Assembly: GCF_009389715.1 (NCBI RefSeq) | Contig: NC_052404.1 | Coordinates: 7,896,745-7,960,744 of the forward strand | Direction of reading: 5' to 3' | From: Phoenix dactylifera | Taxonomy: Eukaryota; Streptophyta; Magnoliopsida; Arecales; Arecaceae | Length of the DNA stretch: 64,000 nt | Shown: positions 47,291-59,772 of the stretch, in pieces | How the letters are laid out: each line of letters opens with the position of its first letter | Position numbering within the stretch: the first letter of the stretch is position 1 | The notes under the pieces: generated by a model | Told to the model about the DNA's origin: nothing | The model's input: only the letters and a program-made list of their open reading frames with translations | Databases searched by the model: none | Made by a program: the position numbers and the translations under genes

Positions 47291-49613
47291 ATGTATCATC
47301 ATCAGCATCATCAAGGTCCTAGCAACCTCCTTGCTTCTAGGGTAAGCTTTCCTCCAGAGAGGCATTTGTTTTTGCAAGGTGGAAGTGTTCCTGGGGAGTC
47401 AGGACTAGTTCTATCAACTGATGCGAAGCCTAGATTGAAATGGACTCCTGAGCTCCATGAACGTTTTATAGAGGCAGTCAATCAACTCGGCGGACCAGAT
47501 AGTGAGTATTTGAAGAACGAGAGACAGAGGAAATAATGTAAACATAGTTTACAGTAAAAGCAAACAGACCCTGTCCTGTTAGCTAATTTGCGATCATCAT
47601 GTCTTGCAGAGGCTACTCCAAAAACAGTCATGAGGCTCATGGGGATTCCAGGACTAACTTTATATCACCTAAAAAGCCATCTGCAGGTACTCGTAGACTT
47701 TTTGATTCTTGTTAATTGTTCACACAGTTATTTTTTGTTTGACGTTTGTACTGGATCTGTTGATTCTTGTTTGATGTTCATACTCCATGAACTAAATAGA
47801 TCTTTTGGATTTACAGAAATACAGGCTGAGTAAAAGTCTGCAAGCTCAACCTAATACTGGGACTACCAAGAATGGTAGAAGATCTGTCCCCTAGAATTTA
47901 CCTTGGATTTCCAAAGAAGAAACAAGTTGATTACACATTTCTTGTATGACAGTTATAGGTTGCCCGCTTGCAGCAGATAGGACAGCTGAAGGTAATGGAT
48001 CACTAATGAGCAATACTACCGTTGCATCCCAGACAAACAAGTAAGAGACAGAGAAAATACTCTAGAATGTTTTCCATGAATGTTTAAGGCCTTCAAATAA
48101 TAGTTTGTCTTAATTTCAGAACCATGCAGATAAGTGAAGCACTTCAGATGCAAATTGAAGTTCAGAGAAGACTGCACGAACAACTTGAGGTAAGGGCAAG
48201 ATATCATAGTTCTACTACAAATTGATAAAAGGCAAGAAAGTCCATAATATCTTCTTTGGAATAATATATTCTAGTTTTTTTTAAAAAAAAAATCAACATA
48301 TAATCTCCTGAAACATCAAACTAGAATTAGCTAACAAGGAATTCACTATTCAGAGAGACACCCAATATTATCTATTGCAAACAGAGCAAAATCAGATCTT
48401 CATTTTCATAAAAAAAGGCATGCCTGTTTTTTTAAAAACAATTAGAGAATTCAAAGTTTCACATGAACTATTTTTCCTGATGTAACATAGAGCTGGCTTT
48501 GTTATGAAGAAGTATATACACAAGGAAATTTAGAGAGAAAGGGTTAAAGATAATAGAGACCAACAAAGAGAATTTTTGTTTCACTTTCATATCACCATAT
48601 TCCATGTAAACTATTTTGTGCTCTTTAAAACCTACTTACCAAATCACTAAAAACACATTACAATCAAACAAGTTTAGGATGGTCAATTCAAAATCCATTT
48701 GCAGGGTTCAGGAACAATAAGGGAACCCTGCCATCTACCACTACTGATACTTTTTTGCCATTTGAATAAAGAAATATGATAATTGTTGGTGCAAGCTTCT
48801 TTGTTAGCTCTCCTCTTATTCCTGACTCTATATCTTTACTGAAATTTATTTTGGATCACATAGGTGCAAAGACACTTGCAGCTTCGGATAGAGGCACAGG
48901 GGAAGTATTTACAGTCAGTGCTAGAAAAGGCCCAGGAGACTCTTGGGAAGCAGAATTTGGGTTCGGCAGGGCTGGAAGCTGCCAAAGTGCAGCTCTCTGA
49001 ACTGGTCTCCAAGGTCTCAAATGAATGTCTTAACACTACATTTCCAGGTTTGGAAGAAATTTCTGGCTTTCATACCCTGCAAGCACATGCAGCCCAATTT
49101 GCTGATTGTTCGGTCAATAGTTATTTAACCTCGTGCGAAGGATCCCAAAAGGAACAAGAAAAATATAACGTCAGTATGGGTACCTATCTTGGCAATTCCC
49201 ACCCATGCCTGCAACAATTCAGAGCAGATACTGGGCTTGAACAGGCTCAACTTGCATGGCATGGAGATTTGAATGAGCAGAAGACATTCTCTCCATCCGT
49301 TTTACAAGATTCAGAAGTGACTTTTTTCCCGGTCCAGAGGGACTCTAGAACCTTAACAATGAACATCAAGGCTGAAAGAGAGAAAGTAGACAGCAGCACT
49401 GTTTCTGATGCACGACGAAAAGAAAAAGATAGCAAGGATGCTTTCCTTGAACGAAACAGCAAGAGACCTGCAGCCCTACAAGAAAGGGGAAAGGAGTCAA
49501 ATGGGTTTGGCCTCCAAAGTGTAACAACTCAACTGGATCTAAATGCCCATGAAGAGAATGATGGTCCTCCAAATTGCAAACAGTTTGATCTAAATGGCTT
49601 CAGTTGGAGCTGA
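47291..49613 (+). CDS. MYB-CC transcription factor, MYR1/MYR2 (PHR1-like) type
   Basis: A DNA-binding regulator of the GARP/MYB-CC family, whose members include phosphate-starvation and flowering regulators. Six coding exons: 47291-47501, 47610-47686, 47817-47874, 47959-48040, 48120-48189 and 48864-49613, giving 415 aa in phase. The single MYB repeat spans about 46-103 with KPRLKWTPELHERF and the SHLQKYR signature. The CC coiled coil (about 147-191) includes LHEQLE and runs across the exon 5/6 junction. The tail holds LDLNAH and ends in FDLNGFSWS, the same ending as I recall for Arabidopsis MYR2; the DLN boxes resemble EAR repression motifs. The ATG at 47291 is the first base of its exon and gives the family's MYHHQ-type start. 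The open frame upstream of it is the leader intron. No defects seen. Which paralogue it is cannot be decided here. Confidence 0.93.
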
Positions 49614-51367
49614 GATATGGCAAGAAAGCAGCTCATGGCACAGAGAGAGATGAACCCAAGGGATAATGAGAGGTTCATATTTATAAACTCTAACATATGC
49701 CACATATATCCCAACCGCAAGCTCCATCATATCAGCCATTGCAGTCAGCAAAAAATAAGTGATGGATATTGGGATGCAGTTGAGTCACAAAATCTATTTG
49801 CCAGGCAGCAACTTGAGGGTGCATTATAAACAAGTATGAAAGAGATTGTCCTAGAGAATCAGTATGTTATCCAAGGTTTGTCAATGTCATCATTGGAATG
49901 TATTAATAAGCATTTTGGCTGAAACTGACATATTGTAGGTTATGAGAAAATAAACAGTGAATTCATATTCAAAAAACCATTCCAAAATTATTGCCATGAA
50001 AAAAAAAATTAGTGATCTTCGCACTATATAGCATGCAAGAAAATTTGAAGATAGCATAACAGACCAAGTTTTCTGTAGTGCAGTCGTCAAAGAGTGTCAA
50101 TCACTAGTTTAGTAGAACCAGCGACAATTTTCATAGTCGTCAAAGACCAAGTTTTCAAATCAGATAATAAATTTTGTACAGCTGCACCTCAAAAACAGTC
50201 CTAACACTAGTTTGAGAATTTATATTCACACTGTCAGTTTCACAACGGCTGCTGCACCACAAACAAGGTACCTATCCATTAAATAGCAGTGAAAAATATT
50301 TAATCTGAAGATAGAGAACAGTAAAATCAGATGAGCATGGCAGAATTTGCAGGCAGTCAGGAGGTAGAAATTTATACTATTCTGCATGCCAATATTGTAT
50401 TGAGTCTATGAATTATTTTTTCACTATATTTTGTAAGCAATAATAGGACATAAATGCACTCAAGGGGTGCACACAAGTTTCTTTTTTGTTGAAAGGACCA
50501 AGCATGGCACCTCTTGATCAAAGTTTGCAAGAAAACTTCGTCGTTTGTGCACACACAAGAAACAACATAGAGGACTACAATCATGATTCGTGACCTGACA
50601 GTATCAACTAACAAATCTTTGGGTAGCTCGCGAACCTGAAAGTTAAAACCTTGTTAAACAAGACCAGGTTATCATCCACCAGGTACTTTCCACCAGACCT
50701 TGGCTCATGCTTCTAAATTCAAATGATGTGTTAAATTCATTTTGCCAGCATGGATCCAGAGAAAAAGTTCGCCTACGTGGTTGGAGTCACCTAATCAATA
50801 ACATGACTCAAAATATTAGCTTATATGTAATAAGGTTCAACAAATCATCGGGTAAATCCAACGAGTTTTACAATTGTAGCTAGGTAAAAATCATCACAAG
50901 CAAATTAAGTCAGGTTAAACGCTTTGGCCTTTTTGAGCAACAATAAAATTAAAAAGATTAGAACACTCATTGAAAGATTAGAACACCAGTGCAATCCTTG
51001 TCCTGCAAAAAAGATTAGAACACTGCTTTGCGTAGATCTAAGCAGTTAATAAGGATTAACCATCATGCCCCATTCAAATGACACTGAAATTCGAAGGAAC
51101 ATGCCACCACAAATATGTAATCCATTTTCAAAAACTCTGACTTGATAATTAGGTAGAAGGTTCTAATCATCTCTCATCAGGTACAACTCTCATTTAAATC
51201 ATAACAAAAGAGGGCCAGATTCGAGCTCATATATTTGATATACTTCCATCATCTTGCGGGGAGAAACCAACAGGACAAAGGCAAGGCCATGTCCCAATAG
51301 TGTAGCATAAACAAGGATGGGCACCCTCAGACACGTTCTAAACAGTAAGAGAGCAGATCAGCCATTT
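49614..51367. other. Convergent intergenic region
   Basis: 3' UTR of the MYB-CC gene on the left and of the NIFK-like gene on the right. No gene between. Open frames at 49890-50090 and 50372-50614 are unsupported. Confidence 0.6.
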
Positions 51368-54300
51368 CTAATCCTCTTCTTCATCAAACTTGATTTTCTT
51401 CGGTGCAGATTGAATGCGACCCACCTGTGATATACAAAAATAAAAAGGAAAAGCAAGTCATAAGCAGAAAATGTTGAACCTCTACCTTGTATAACCAAGA
51501 TATGGCATCCAATTTTGAAAACATCATGTTTGCCTAAACTGTAGGTTGGCCTCCATAAAATGCTACCCTCCAGTTACATCTTGCTAGTCTTACTTGACCC
51601 GAAGTTTTATTACAATGATTGTCCAAACTAGCAAGTTGGATGTATTTAAACAGGAAAGAGAATGCAACCGTGTTAAATTAAACTTGGTCTATTTGGCAAA
51701 CTAGGCTTCCTAGTCCGCCAATTATTGTGTAAGCTTATTCCTTTAGAGGACATAGGTACCAAGTATGCTTCAAGATTCAGCTTCTGAAATCCAAAGTAAG
51801 ATGTCAAGATAAAACTCATTATGACTAAAGTCACTTGCCCATTTATGTTCGCTGATTCAAATGCTCATAGAGGGGTTACCAGTTAAATGATAGGTAATAG
51901 TATGTCATTTATGCCAAAACTTTCCTCGTTAAACTTTCCATGGTAAGACTAACTGCAACAACCGCACAATCTGGCAGACAAACAGCATACGCTTGCTGCT
52001 TGCCTACATCTATAGTAATGTTTTAATTTTGCTCGAAAACTAAATATAAACACAAATAAATTCATCGACTTCAGAACTCAAAAAGAAATAATAAAAATAT
52101 GAAATCTTTTACTTACAAAATCTGGGCATTCATAATCAATACCAGCAGCCTTTATCCGCTTGCGCCGCTTCTCGTCTCTTTTTAAAATTCCTTGCACCAT
52201 CCGCTGGTGTTCTTCTACAGTTCTTTCCTGAACAGCAGACAGGACTGGTAATACAACCACGACACAGCCGAGCAATTAGTTTCATAATCTAAAAGAATTA
52301 GTATTACCTTGTTATGCTGTTTCCGTGCAATTGCTTTCCAATCCAATGGTTTGAATATTCGGTTTACTCCCTTCCACCTACAATCGAAATTTGGAAGAAA
52401 AAGAAAAGTATAACTAACATTGAAACCTTCATAACATAGAAAAGGCTGGCATGCCAAAAATTTGTAGGAAAAAATTGTGAGAATTTACAAAAGCAAGTGA
52501 TATGACCAAAGAATTTTATTTTCAGATGATAAGGTTATGTCTTATTTCAATTTTAGCACCACCAGCTAAACAAGGCAATAATCACATGTACTATCAGTTC
52601 ATACAATACATAAAATATCGTATGTTCAAATTTATTACCACATTCACCTGTATCATAAGTATAGTGTTGTATGGGCACTATCACAAGTACAGTATTATAC
52701 AGCGCCCATATGAGCGCTATGCTATCATATTATACAGGTACATTTTCAAAGGATCTTTGAGTTTTTTGAAGCATAATCAGAACACATAAAAAAGATTTTT
52801 TTAAAAAAACAAGCTAAGCATGAACACAAAATCTTTTAACAAGAACTGTTTCAAAATAGGCAAAGGAGATAAGATTTATGATACTTTGAGGTGCGCTGCA
52901 TGGTAAGTTTCATTCAGAAAATCATTGCAACAGAATTGATTCCACACATCCTTAGGTAAATCTCAGAGATTCACATCAATATTCCTCATGTTACCAGAAA
53001 AAATTCTAAGACTTGGTCTTTCGGACAAATCTTCAATTATTATATAAAGAGTGTTTCACATCTTATCTTTCAAACCTTGCAGATTTTCTTCTCTTGTTCT
53101 TTTCAATTGGCATCAATTAATGATCAGACTGCATTAACATACTACAAAGATCCAAATAATTCAATTTTAAGGTCATTTAGAACAAACCAATAGCATCACA
53201 TCTGGCCCTAAATGACAGTTCTCATAGATCAATTTCACATAATAGCTTACAGTTTTGGATGAACACGATCTGGTGGAATAAGACTGAGTTGGAGGTTGTG
53301 CTCAAATAGTAGGTAATTGTTTATCTCATCAGCCACAACCTTGGCTACCTGCAAATTACAGCATGTATCTTGTGATATATGAATACTATAATGATATCTT
53401 TTATTGAAGACAGCATAATGATCCACTAGAGAAAAACTCTTACCTCAGGGTTTTCAAATTCAAGAAATCCATAGTGTTTTGATTTCCCTGTCTAGAGAAT
53501 AGGAAAAGAAATTGAAATGAAATAGAGAAATATTAGTACCAGTTATATATAAAGTAAGATAACTATAGGTAAGAAAATGGCTTAAGAGGCGGAAGTCCTA
53601 ATTTGGATGTTCTGACATTGGAAACCTCGGGTTGCTCTTTTCTGCATGGACTCAAGTACATGTGTCTGGTGCAGTCATGCAAATAAGAATTGGAGCTTTC
53701 CAATATCTACTAATATCTTTCTACAGACCAATACCCAAGTGCCATATCCATGTCAAAAAATGTCGTGAGAGGCAGAAGTCATAATTTGGACATTTTGACA
53801 TTGGAAACCTTGGCTTGGTCTTTCTACATGGACGCAAGTGCATGCCAGGAACAGGAATGAAAAAATCAGACCTTCTCGATACCTAAGAATATCTTTCTAC
53901 AAACCAGTACACAAGTGCCATATCCATGTATAAGTGCAAGGAATAGGTACTTAAGGCTAAACCAAAGGGTCTAGACACTAGATAGGACTTCTTGACCATA
54001 AATCACTATGCATGTTACGGAAAATAATGAACATACCTCAGATGGAAATGTAAAGAGAGATAGTTTTCACTATGATGCTTAATTTTACTCCAAAGAAAAA
54101 AAATGAAATAATGTATAAGAACTCGGCCCAGATTATAAGCTTTAACTTTTTTTTATTTAGCACAGATTCACAAAACAATGGTCAGTCAGTAAGAATCATG
54201 AGAAACAATTGTATCATAAGCATGAAAAAGGAGCAAAAGAAAAAAGCTGGACAATCTGGAAAAGATGAAAACCAGTACAAGCCTTACATGATAGTGCACA

Positions 54301-55110
54301 AATGGAGAACAAAAGGCATCACATTATGCATAGGATCAATTAAAAGCCTTAAGCCATGTTAAAAGTAGTATATCTATTTTCCTGAGAAGCCCGTAAATAG
54401 AAGGGATTCTAGTAAGATATATTCTCCATTATTTTAGTATGCATTTACATAATTAAGAAGATTAAAAGTCTGCTTAATCACTTCAGCAACATGTGGTTAT
54501 TCAAGCAAGCCACAAAAGCATTTCAATAGCCATTTAAAGTAACAATGACATATGCCGAAGAATGAACACGATCATCAACCATATATATCCAAAGAAAGCA
54601 TGCTTATGCGGCAAGGCCTTCTTAAGAATTCCTAACATCATCTAATATTTGTCTGATAAAATGACAGTGAAACATCGGTACCTTCCTGTTGCGTGCAATC
54701 CTTAGCCTCTTGATTTTCCCAAATTGCTGGAAGAATCCTGTAATGGTTGCAATTGTCAATATCCCATCCAAAAAGATCTCTGTTTTCCCGTTCGTTTCCC
54801 TACAACACAAAATATAGTACCTTGCATTTGCTCCTCGTAGAATCCATGAGGTATGTGGCCAAGATACAATACCGTCGCAGTTTCGTTCACGGGTTCTTCC
54901 GGCTCAGAAATTCTCCTCCCTGGACCCGCTTCTAAAGGCTGTAAATAATAAGGGCATCATAAATAACAGAACAGCTCCTAAAAGAACATCACACAAGAAA
55001 TTGAAGCATACCAAGAAGTCAGAAGATTCATTGGTGCGCCGAAAGATGGATAGCTGAGAGGAATTTTTATTCAGCTTCTTTTTCAAAACCTTCTTCGCTT
55101 TTGCACCCAT
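51368..55110 (-). CDS. MKI67 FHA domain-interacting nucleolar phosphoprotein-like RRM protein
   Basis: A nucleolar RNA-binding protein of the NIFK/Nop15 family, which acts in large ribosomal subunit maturation (yeast Nop15 in ITS2 processing). Eight exons: 55110-55012, 54938-54821, 54737-54682, 53491-53444, 53348-53251, 52377-52308, 52227-52117 and 51424-51368, giving 218 aa with consistent phases and GT-AG ends. A Lys-rich start (GAKAKKVLKKKLNK) is a likely nuclear/nucleolar signal. The RRM spans about 54-135 with RNP2 VLYLGHIP (56-63) and RNP1 KHYGFLEF (96-103). After it come HPKLWKG and the basic KRDEKRRKRIKAAGIDYECP block, then an acidic end EEED. Plant orthologues are of similar length; the animal protein has an extra FHA-binding tail that is absent here, as expected. 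Confidence 0.93.
53575..53945. repeat. Tandem duplication of about 181 bp in intron 3
   Basis: Two adjacent diverged copies start near 53579 and 53760, sharing GACATTGGAAACCT, CAAGTGCCATATCCATGT and ATCTTTCTACA. They lie between exons 4 and 3 of the NIFK-like gene. Confidence 0.85.
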
Positions 55111-57978
55111 CCCACTTCAAAAGATTCACCAAAGTCTGATTAACGATTCAAAAAAAAACGATTATTTTCAGTTAACATACTGCCATAAACACGAGAAGAA
55201 ATTGGGAGAAATCAAAGAAAGTGAAGCAGATGTAAATTAATGAATCGAGAAATATAACAAGATAGAACAATAACAAGAAATACATCAAGAAATCCGAAAA
55301 TAACAAGAAAATTATTACAAAACGGGGACGTCCAATTGCTAATAAAGACAAGAAATTTCGTGAATCGCCTACGCAAAGAGAAGACGAAGGGTAAACAGGA
55401 TGTGTTACTGGAAGATACGTACCGTCGTCTGAATTCGATTGCAGCGAGAGCGCGATTGGGTGGGAGAAGGGAGGTTCAGGGTTTAAAGCTAGGGCAGAGG
55501 GTTGTCGCTCGTATCCTCGTAGCGGCGGAAGAGAGGTCCCCGAGGTCCGACTTCTAAACGCTCTCGAGGGTTATCGATTTTTAGGATACGCCTGGACCCG
55601 AAACAAGCCCGGATTCTAAAGTTACGGCCTGAGCCCAGCCCGTCTCGAATCAAGCCCAAGATTCCCAGGCGGGCACCTTCGTATCTGAAAACCCAGCCCT
55701 AGAATTCTAAACTTGTTAAGTCCGGCAGGTATATATAATGTAATTTTTAATATACGTAGTTAAGTGATGGATTTGTGAGATTAAAAAAACAAGCCATTAG
55801 ATGTAATATCTTTTAGAGAAATTTTATATTTATACAATTATTTTATTTGTTTTGTTATGTCATGTGGCATATAGACTAAAAGTTATACAAAATAGTCTAT
55901 CCATAGGAAGCTCAAAATAGAGGGGCTTGGGTGAGGTAAAATAGTTCAGGGGGTTGGATGTTAGTCAGTAGTTACGCCGCTGATCGGGTCTGAATCAAGC
56001 TTTCTCGACCTATTGGTGGGTCGATTCGAGTTCGGATTTGGGTCACACCTTATAGATTTTGATTTGAGATTTCAGCTGATAGGCAGATAGCCACCCTTAA
56101 TCATACAATAGTTCTGCTGCTGCTCGAAAGAAAACAGATTTGATTGAATTCATCTGTGTTATTTCGGTACAAAGATTCCATCTCCTTCTGCACAAATTGA
56201 CAGGTGGAGTTCAGCGGTCATTTCTAAAGCATGCAAATGGGATATAAGCTGTTAGCTCAACTAAAGTGGTTTATGTATCTTAGAATACCAATCGATAAAG
56301 GTCTGATGTCCACTTAGAAAAGTTGTATCCTATCTGAGTGGTGCAACTATTGCCCGGTTCGGGTCGTATCTTTTGGGCGAGAAAATAATTGACCTTCTTT
56401 CGCAATGTCACCCATGGAATTGCACTCCACAAAAATCTCAAAGTACTCTAAACCTTCCATTCATCCATCACCTGCACAGATTTTGAAAGAGACAACCATG
56501 TTTCCTATTGCCGTTCCATTAATTTATTGGGGCCCCAAGATTTGCCAACTTTTCTCAAAGCGAACTCTAATCATGGATTGTGTCGAGGTATTTTCTCTCG
56601 TATTTTATACAAGAGTGAGATACACAACAACCCTGGTTTATGAGTAAGTTTTATATTGGATTGCATAGAGATTCAAGGGGGCAGGGACTTGATGGTGGTG
56701 AGTAACTTTGGTGTTTTAGCACAGAGTTGGTTTATTGTTTGGATGAAATCTTGTGGATATCGCTACAGGTTTTCCGCTTGATTTATTCAAGAGGATCATA
56801 AAAAGAAGCTAAGTATTTTGCTTAAGCGGAAGGGGAAGGTTATGGAGGTCCGGGGCCCTGGTTTTAGGGTCATTTTGCAGGGGAATTGTTGTGTGTAGAG
56901 CAGTAGTGTTTTTTTCTACTCTTGTTCTCATTTGTTATTTTGATGCGTTGTGGGATTGATTTTTTACTGTTCCCTAAAGAAAGATGTATGTTGGATTATA
57001 GAGAGCGAACTGAAGAATCGAAAAGTGGAATCCCCATGGTTTTTATTTTTTTTTTAGGCTAAAAGGAACGGTTTATTCCTTAGAAAATGCTGAAATTGAA
57101 TCAATGTACTCTTGTATTAAGATGACTTCACCTAACCTAATTCAAAATTCTTAGATGATCCATCCCTGCCTAGATTGAGCTGGTTTGGATCAGGTGGCCA
57201 CGTCGGAGTCGTAAGCTAGTCTCCTCTTTAATCTTTTACAATCAAAGCTCAAACTCAGCAATAGTCTTTGTTATGCAAAATTTTTGAGAGAACTTCTGTA
57301 ATGTAAATTAATTGCCAAACGGTCTAGTTTGTCCTGCACTCTTTTCAGATAGACATAAAAGAACTCCCAAGATTCTCAAGTGAATAACTTAAATCTAATG
57401 TGATAGCTTCTCTTTGTAATTGGTCTTGCAGGTTTCATAGAAGGTTCATACCCTGCCCAGAGCACTGAACCACAAAATGTCCTTGCATGGTTAACAGCAG
57501 GCCGTGAGAAGTACCTGACCCTTGAAAGACTATCTTGGATCCACAGAGCCAGCCCCAAGTAAATGGCCGAGGTATGCATGACATCACTCAGATCCACAGT
57601 AATCTCTCCAAACATCATTGGCAATAGTTAAAAGTAATGGAGGTTCCCTCTTCCACGCCTAAAGTCCTGCGTCCTCAAGTTATTTCTAGGTAATACTTCT
57701 ACTCTAGAGGAAGATGGAGAAACCTGCGGCAATCATCATCAAACCAATCCCGAGTTGGATACCTTTGGGTCCATCACTTAACAGGAGCATGAGCACTGCT
57801 TAAAAATGCTTTCGCATCGTAAGCACATCGCTGTTATAAAAACTTTCGTAGATTTTTCTCTAAGAATTAAAGGCTCTTGCGGAAGTTTAAGCATGGTGGG
57901 AAATATGATCAGTACTAATGGCTTTGAGATCATACACAATCATACAGGCATACGCTCATGCACGCGGCACAGAGATAT

Positions 57979-58019
<41 letters not shown>

Positions 58020-58209
58020 ATGGATGCTTGTCTACTCTAATCCAAGTTAATATATTATTGCAGAAACTAGTCTCATATGCTCCATAACACCATGAAATCT
58101 AAAATTACTTTAAACTATGATCACTACACTTTGCCATAGTCTTCAAGCTATGATTACAAGTACATGTAGCCCAGTTTCGCAGAAGGATCGTCTGTCGAAG
58201 TACTAGGAT
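55111..58209. other. Promoter side of the NIFK-like gene and intergenic sequence
   Basis: The first roughly 450 bases are the leader and promoter side of the NIFK-like gene, GC-rich at 55430-55560. After that the sequence is AT-rich. Minus-strand text near 57700-57780 reads like a short hydrophobic tail (GPKGIQLGIGLMMIAAGFSIFL) but no partner exon was found. Confidence 0.5.
57979..58016. repeat. (GA)n microsatellite
   Basis: A GA run of about 19 units just downstream of the PSY-like gene. Confidence 0.95.
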
Positions 58210-58741
58210 TTAGGGCCTTCCGGGAGTCCGAGGATCATGGCGGTTGTTTGCTCCAGATCCTGGGTAGTCATTGAACTCTAAGTCGATCCTTCCATTCACA
58301 AGTACTCCCTTCTCCTCAAGTGTTTCTCTGGTGATCACCTGTTCCAACAAGTATGCAAGTGAGAAGTGGAAGAAGGAACTTATGCAGTTAACTAGCCTTA
58401 TATATATATATATATATTAATAAAAAATCATGGCCTAGCTAATAGGATGAGCTTGATGGAAGCCTAATATTTTCAGAAAGTCTTGTTTGAGGCTAAACTT
58501 TGCCTAATAGTCAACAAGTTACGACGACACCCGTGACATGCAGCAGGATTCCAATCTTCATCTCTTCAGATGAAGGGGACTGTCCTTACCTACTCTTAAC
58601 AGAGAAATTAGAGCTAAGAAATGGCATAAGAACTCATACAAATCCCTGAGATATTGTTAGATAGAGCCAAGAACACTGCCATCCTCAAAACATGAGGAAC
58701 AGAAGCCCTTATTCAACCACATCGCCCTCTGTGAGTATCTG

Positions 58742-58786
<45 letters not shown>

Positions 58787-59078
58787 ACCTGGTCTGCAAC
58801 CTTTACTGCTGTTGCTCCTTGGTTCCTTAATTCAAGGCTTCCTGCGAAGCAAACCATAGCAGATAACATCAGTGCGGTCCTCAGATAAAATAACAATAAA
58901 TCATAGCAGAAGGTAATAGAACCCAATTGATTTTTTTTTTTCCTTCTCAAGAAGAAAATAGGGCATAGAATCTACGAAGAAGAACAGTACTAGATAGAGG
59001 CACTGCATCCAGAGGAAGAAGGCATAGCAAGAGGAACAACAGCGTCAAGAAGTGAATCAAAAGCTTTTTCTGATCCAT
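58210..59078 (-). CDS. PSY-like secreted peptide precursor
   Basis: A predicted 89-aa precursor of a tyrosine-sulfated growth peptide. Three exons: 59078-58991, 58841-58789 and 58338-58210, with GT-AG ends and matching phase. Residues 1-25 are a signal peptide (MDQKKLL start, then a Leu/Phe-rich core). The mature end then reads AVPLSRSLELR, like the AVPTTRSL start of related plant precursors. The C-terminus carries NDYPGSGANNRHDP followed by RTPGRP. DY with a downstream AN..HDP matches the PSY1 core DYGDPSANPKHDP, where the Tyr is sulfated and Pro residues are hydroxylated. By family knowledge such peptides are secreted and perceived by leucine-rich-repeat receptor kinases to adjust growth and stress balance. 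A TATA box lies about 100 bp upstream (59179-59186). The exons are too short to stand out, which is why it is easily missed. The exact PSY paralogue is not decided. Confidence 0.85.
58747..58787. repeat. Compound (GT)n(GA)n microsatellite at a splice donor
   Basis: GTGTGT followed by GAGAGA, ending at the GT donor of intron 2 of the PSY-like gene. On the coding strand the intron therefore starts GTTCTCTCTCTC and passes into CACACA. Confidence 0.95.
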
Positions 59079-59178
59079 TTGTTGGAAGAAACTTCCTTCC
59101 TCCTGACCCAGACAAATTATTTTAAGAAGAACCTTCGCTGGCCTGTTGTGTCAAGCGTGGTTGCTGGTGGTGTTGGGG

Positions 59179-59186
59179 TTTATATA
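59179..59186 (-). promoter_or_regulatory. TATA box of the PSY-like gene
   Basis: TATATAAA on the minus strand, in the context CTATATAAACCCC, 101 bp upstream of the ATG at 59078. Spacing fits a leader of about 70 nt. Confidence 0.75.
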
Positions 59187-59603
59187 GTGCAGAAAGACCA
59201 AGGCCACATCTTGTGGTCAACTTCCCCTTTAATTTACTTGGTGGGGTGTTCACAACTTTCTAATTTCCATAAAACCTTTTCTTCATGCCTTTTCTCCTCC
59301 TCCTACTGCCTCTCCTCTTCCTCTGTCTGAAGGCAGATGGCAAACCCCCTTCAAGTCTTGCATAGGCTTCATGACCTAACTTGTCAATGATTAAAGTCAC
59401 TCTCTAGAACAGTATATAAGTGACACTGAATTTTTCCTTTCACTAGTACTGTACCCACTACCCACTCAAGAGATGCACCAATATGCATGCTACCGATATT
59501 GAATGTTGAACTTGCATCCATATGATGCACTAACAGAAAATTTAGAGAAAAAGTTAACAGAAGTATCTGGTATTTTAGTAGCACTTTATAGGGTCGTCTG
59601 TAG
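59187..59603. other. Upstream region of the PSY-like gene
   Basis: Pyrimidine-rich on the plus strand at 59285-59325, otherwise AT-rich. No gene seen. Confidence 0.5.
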
Positions 59604-59772
59604 AGGGTAGTGGATCTTGGTGCAACGGTAAAGTTGCTCCATTATGATATGGGAGTCATAGGTTTGAAACACATAAATAATTTTCCCACATTCCTGATTA
59701 AGGCTGTGTATGTTTGACCCTCTCTGAACCAATAGTGGCAAGAGCCTCATACACTAGGTCATTCTTTTTTTA
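59604..59772 (+). mobile_element. Au-type SINE
   Basis: A tRNA-derived plant SINE. It opens GTAGTGGATCTTGGTGCAAC, containing the A box (GGTGCAACGGT), followed by the B box (GGTTTGAAAC) about 40 bp on. Then come GGCTGTGTATGTTTGACCCT and GGCAAGAGCCTCATACACT, both typical of Au SINEs, and a terminal T run. The total of about 170 bp is near full length. Target-site duplications are not clear. The B box has T for C at one position, so it may be weak. Confidence 0.88.

Noticed and set aside
57376-57624. 82-codon minus-strand frame, and a hydrophobic tail-like stretch just upstream near 57700-57780
   Set aside because: The tail GPKGIQLGIGLMM looked like the end of a membrane protein, but no preceding exon or family match could be found.
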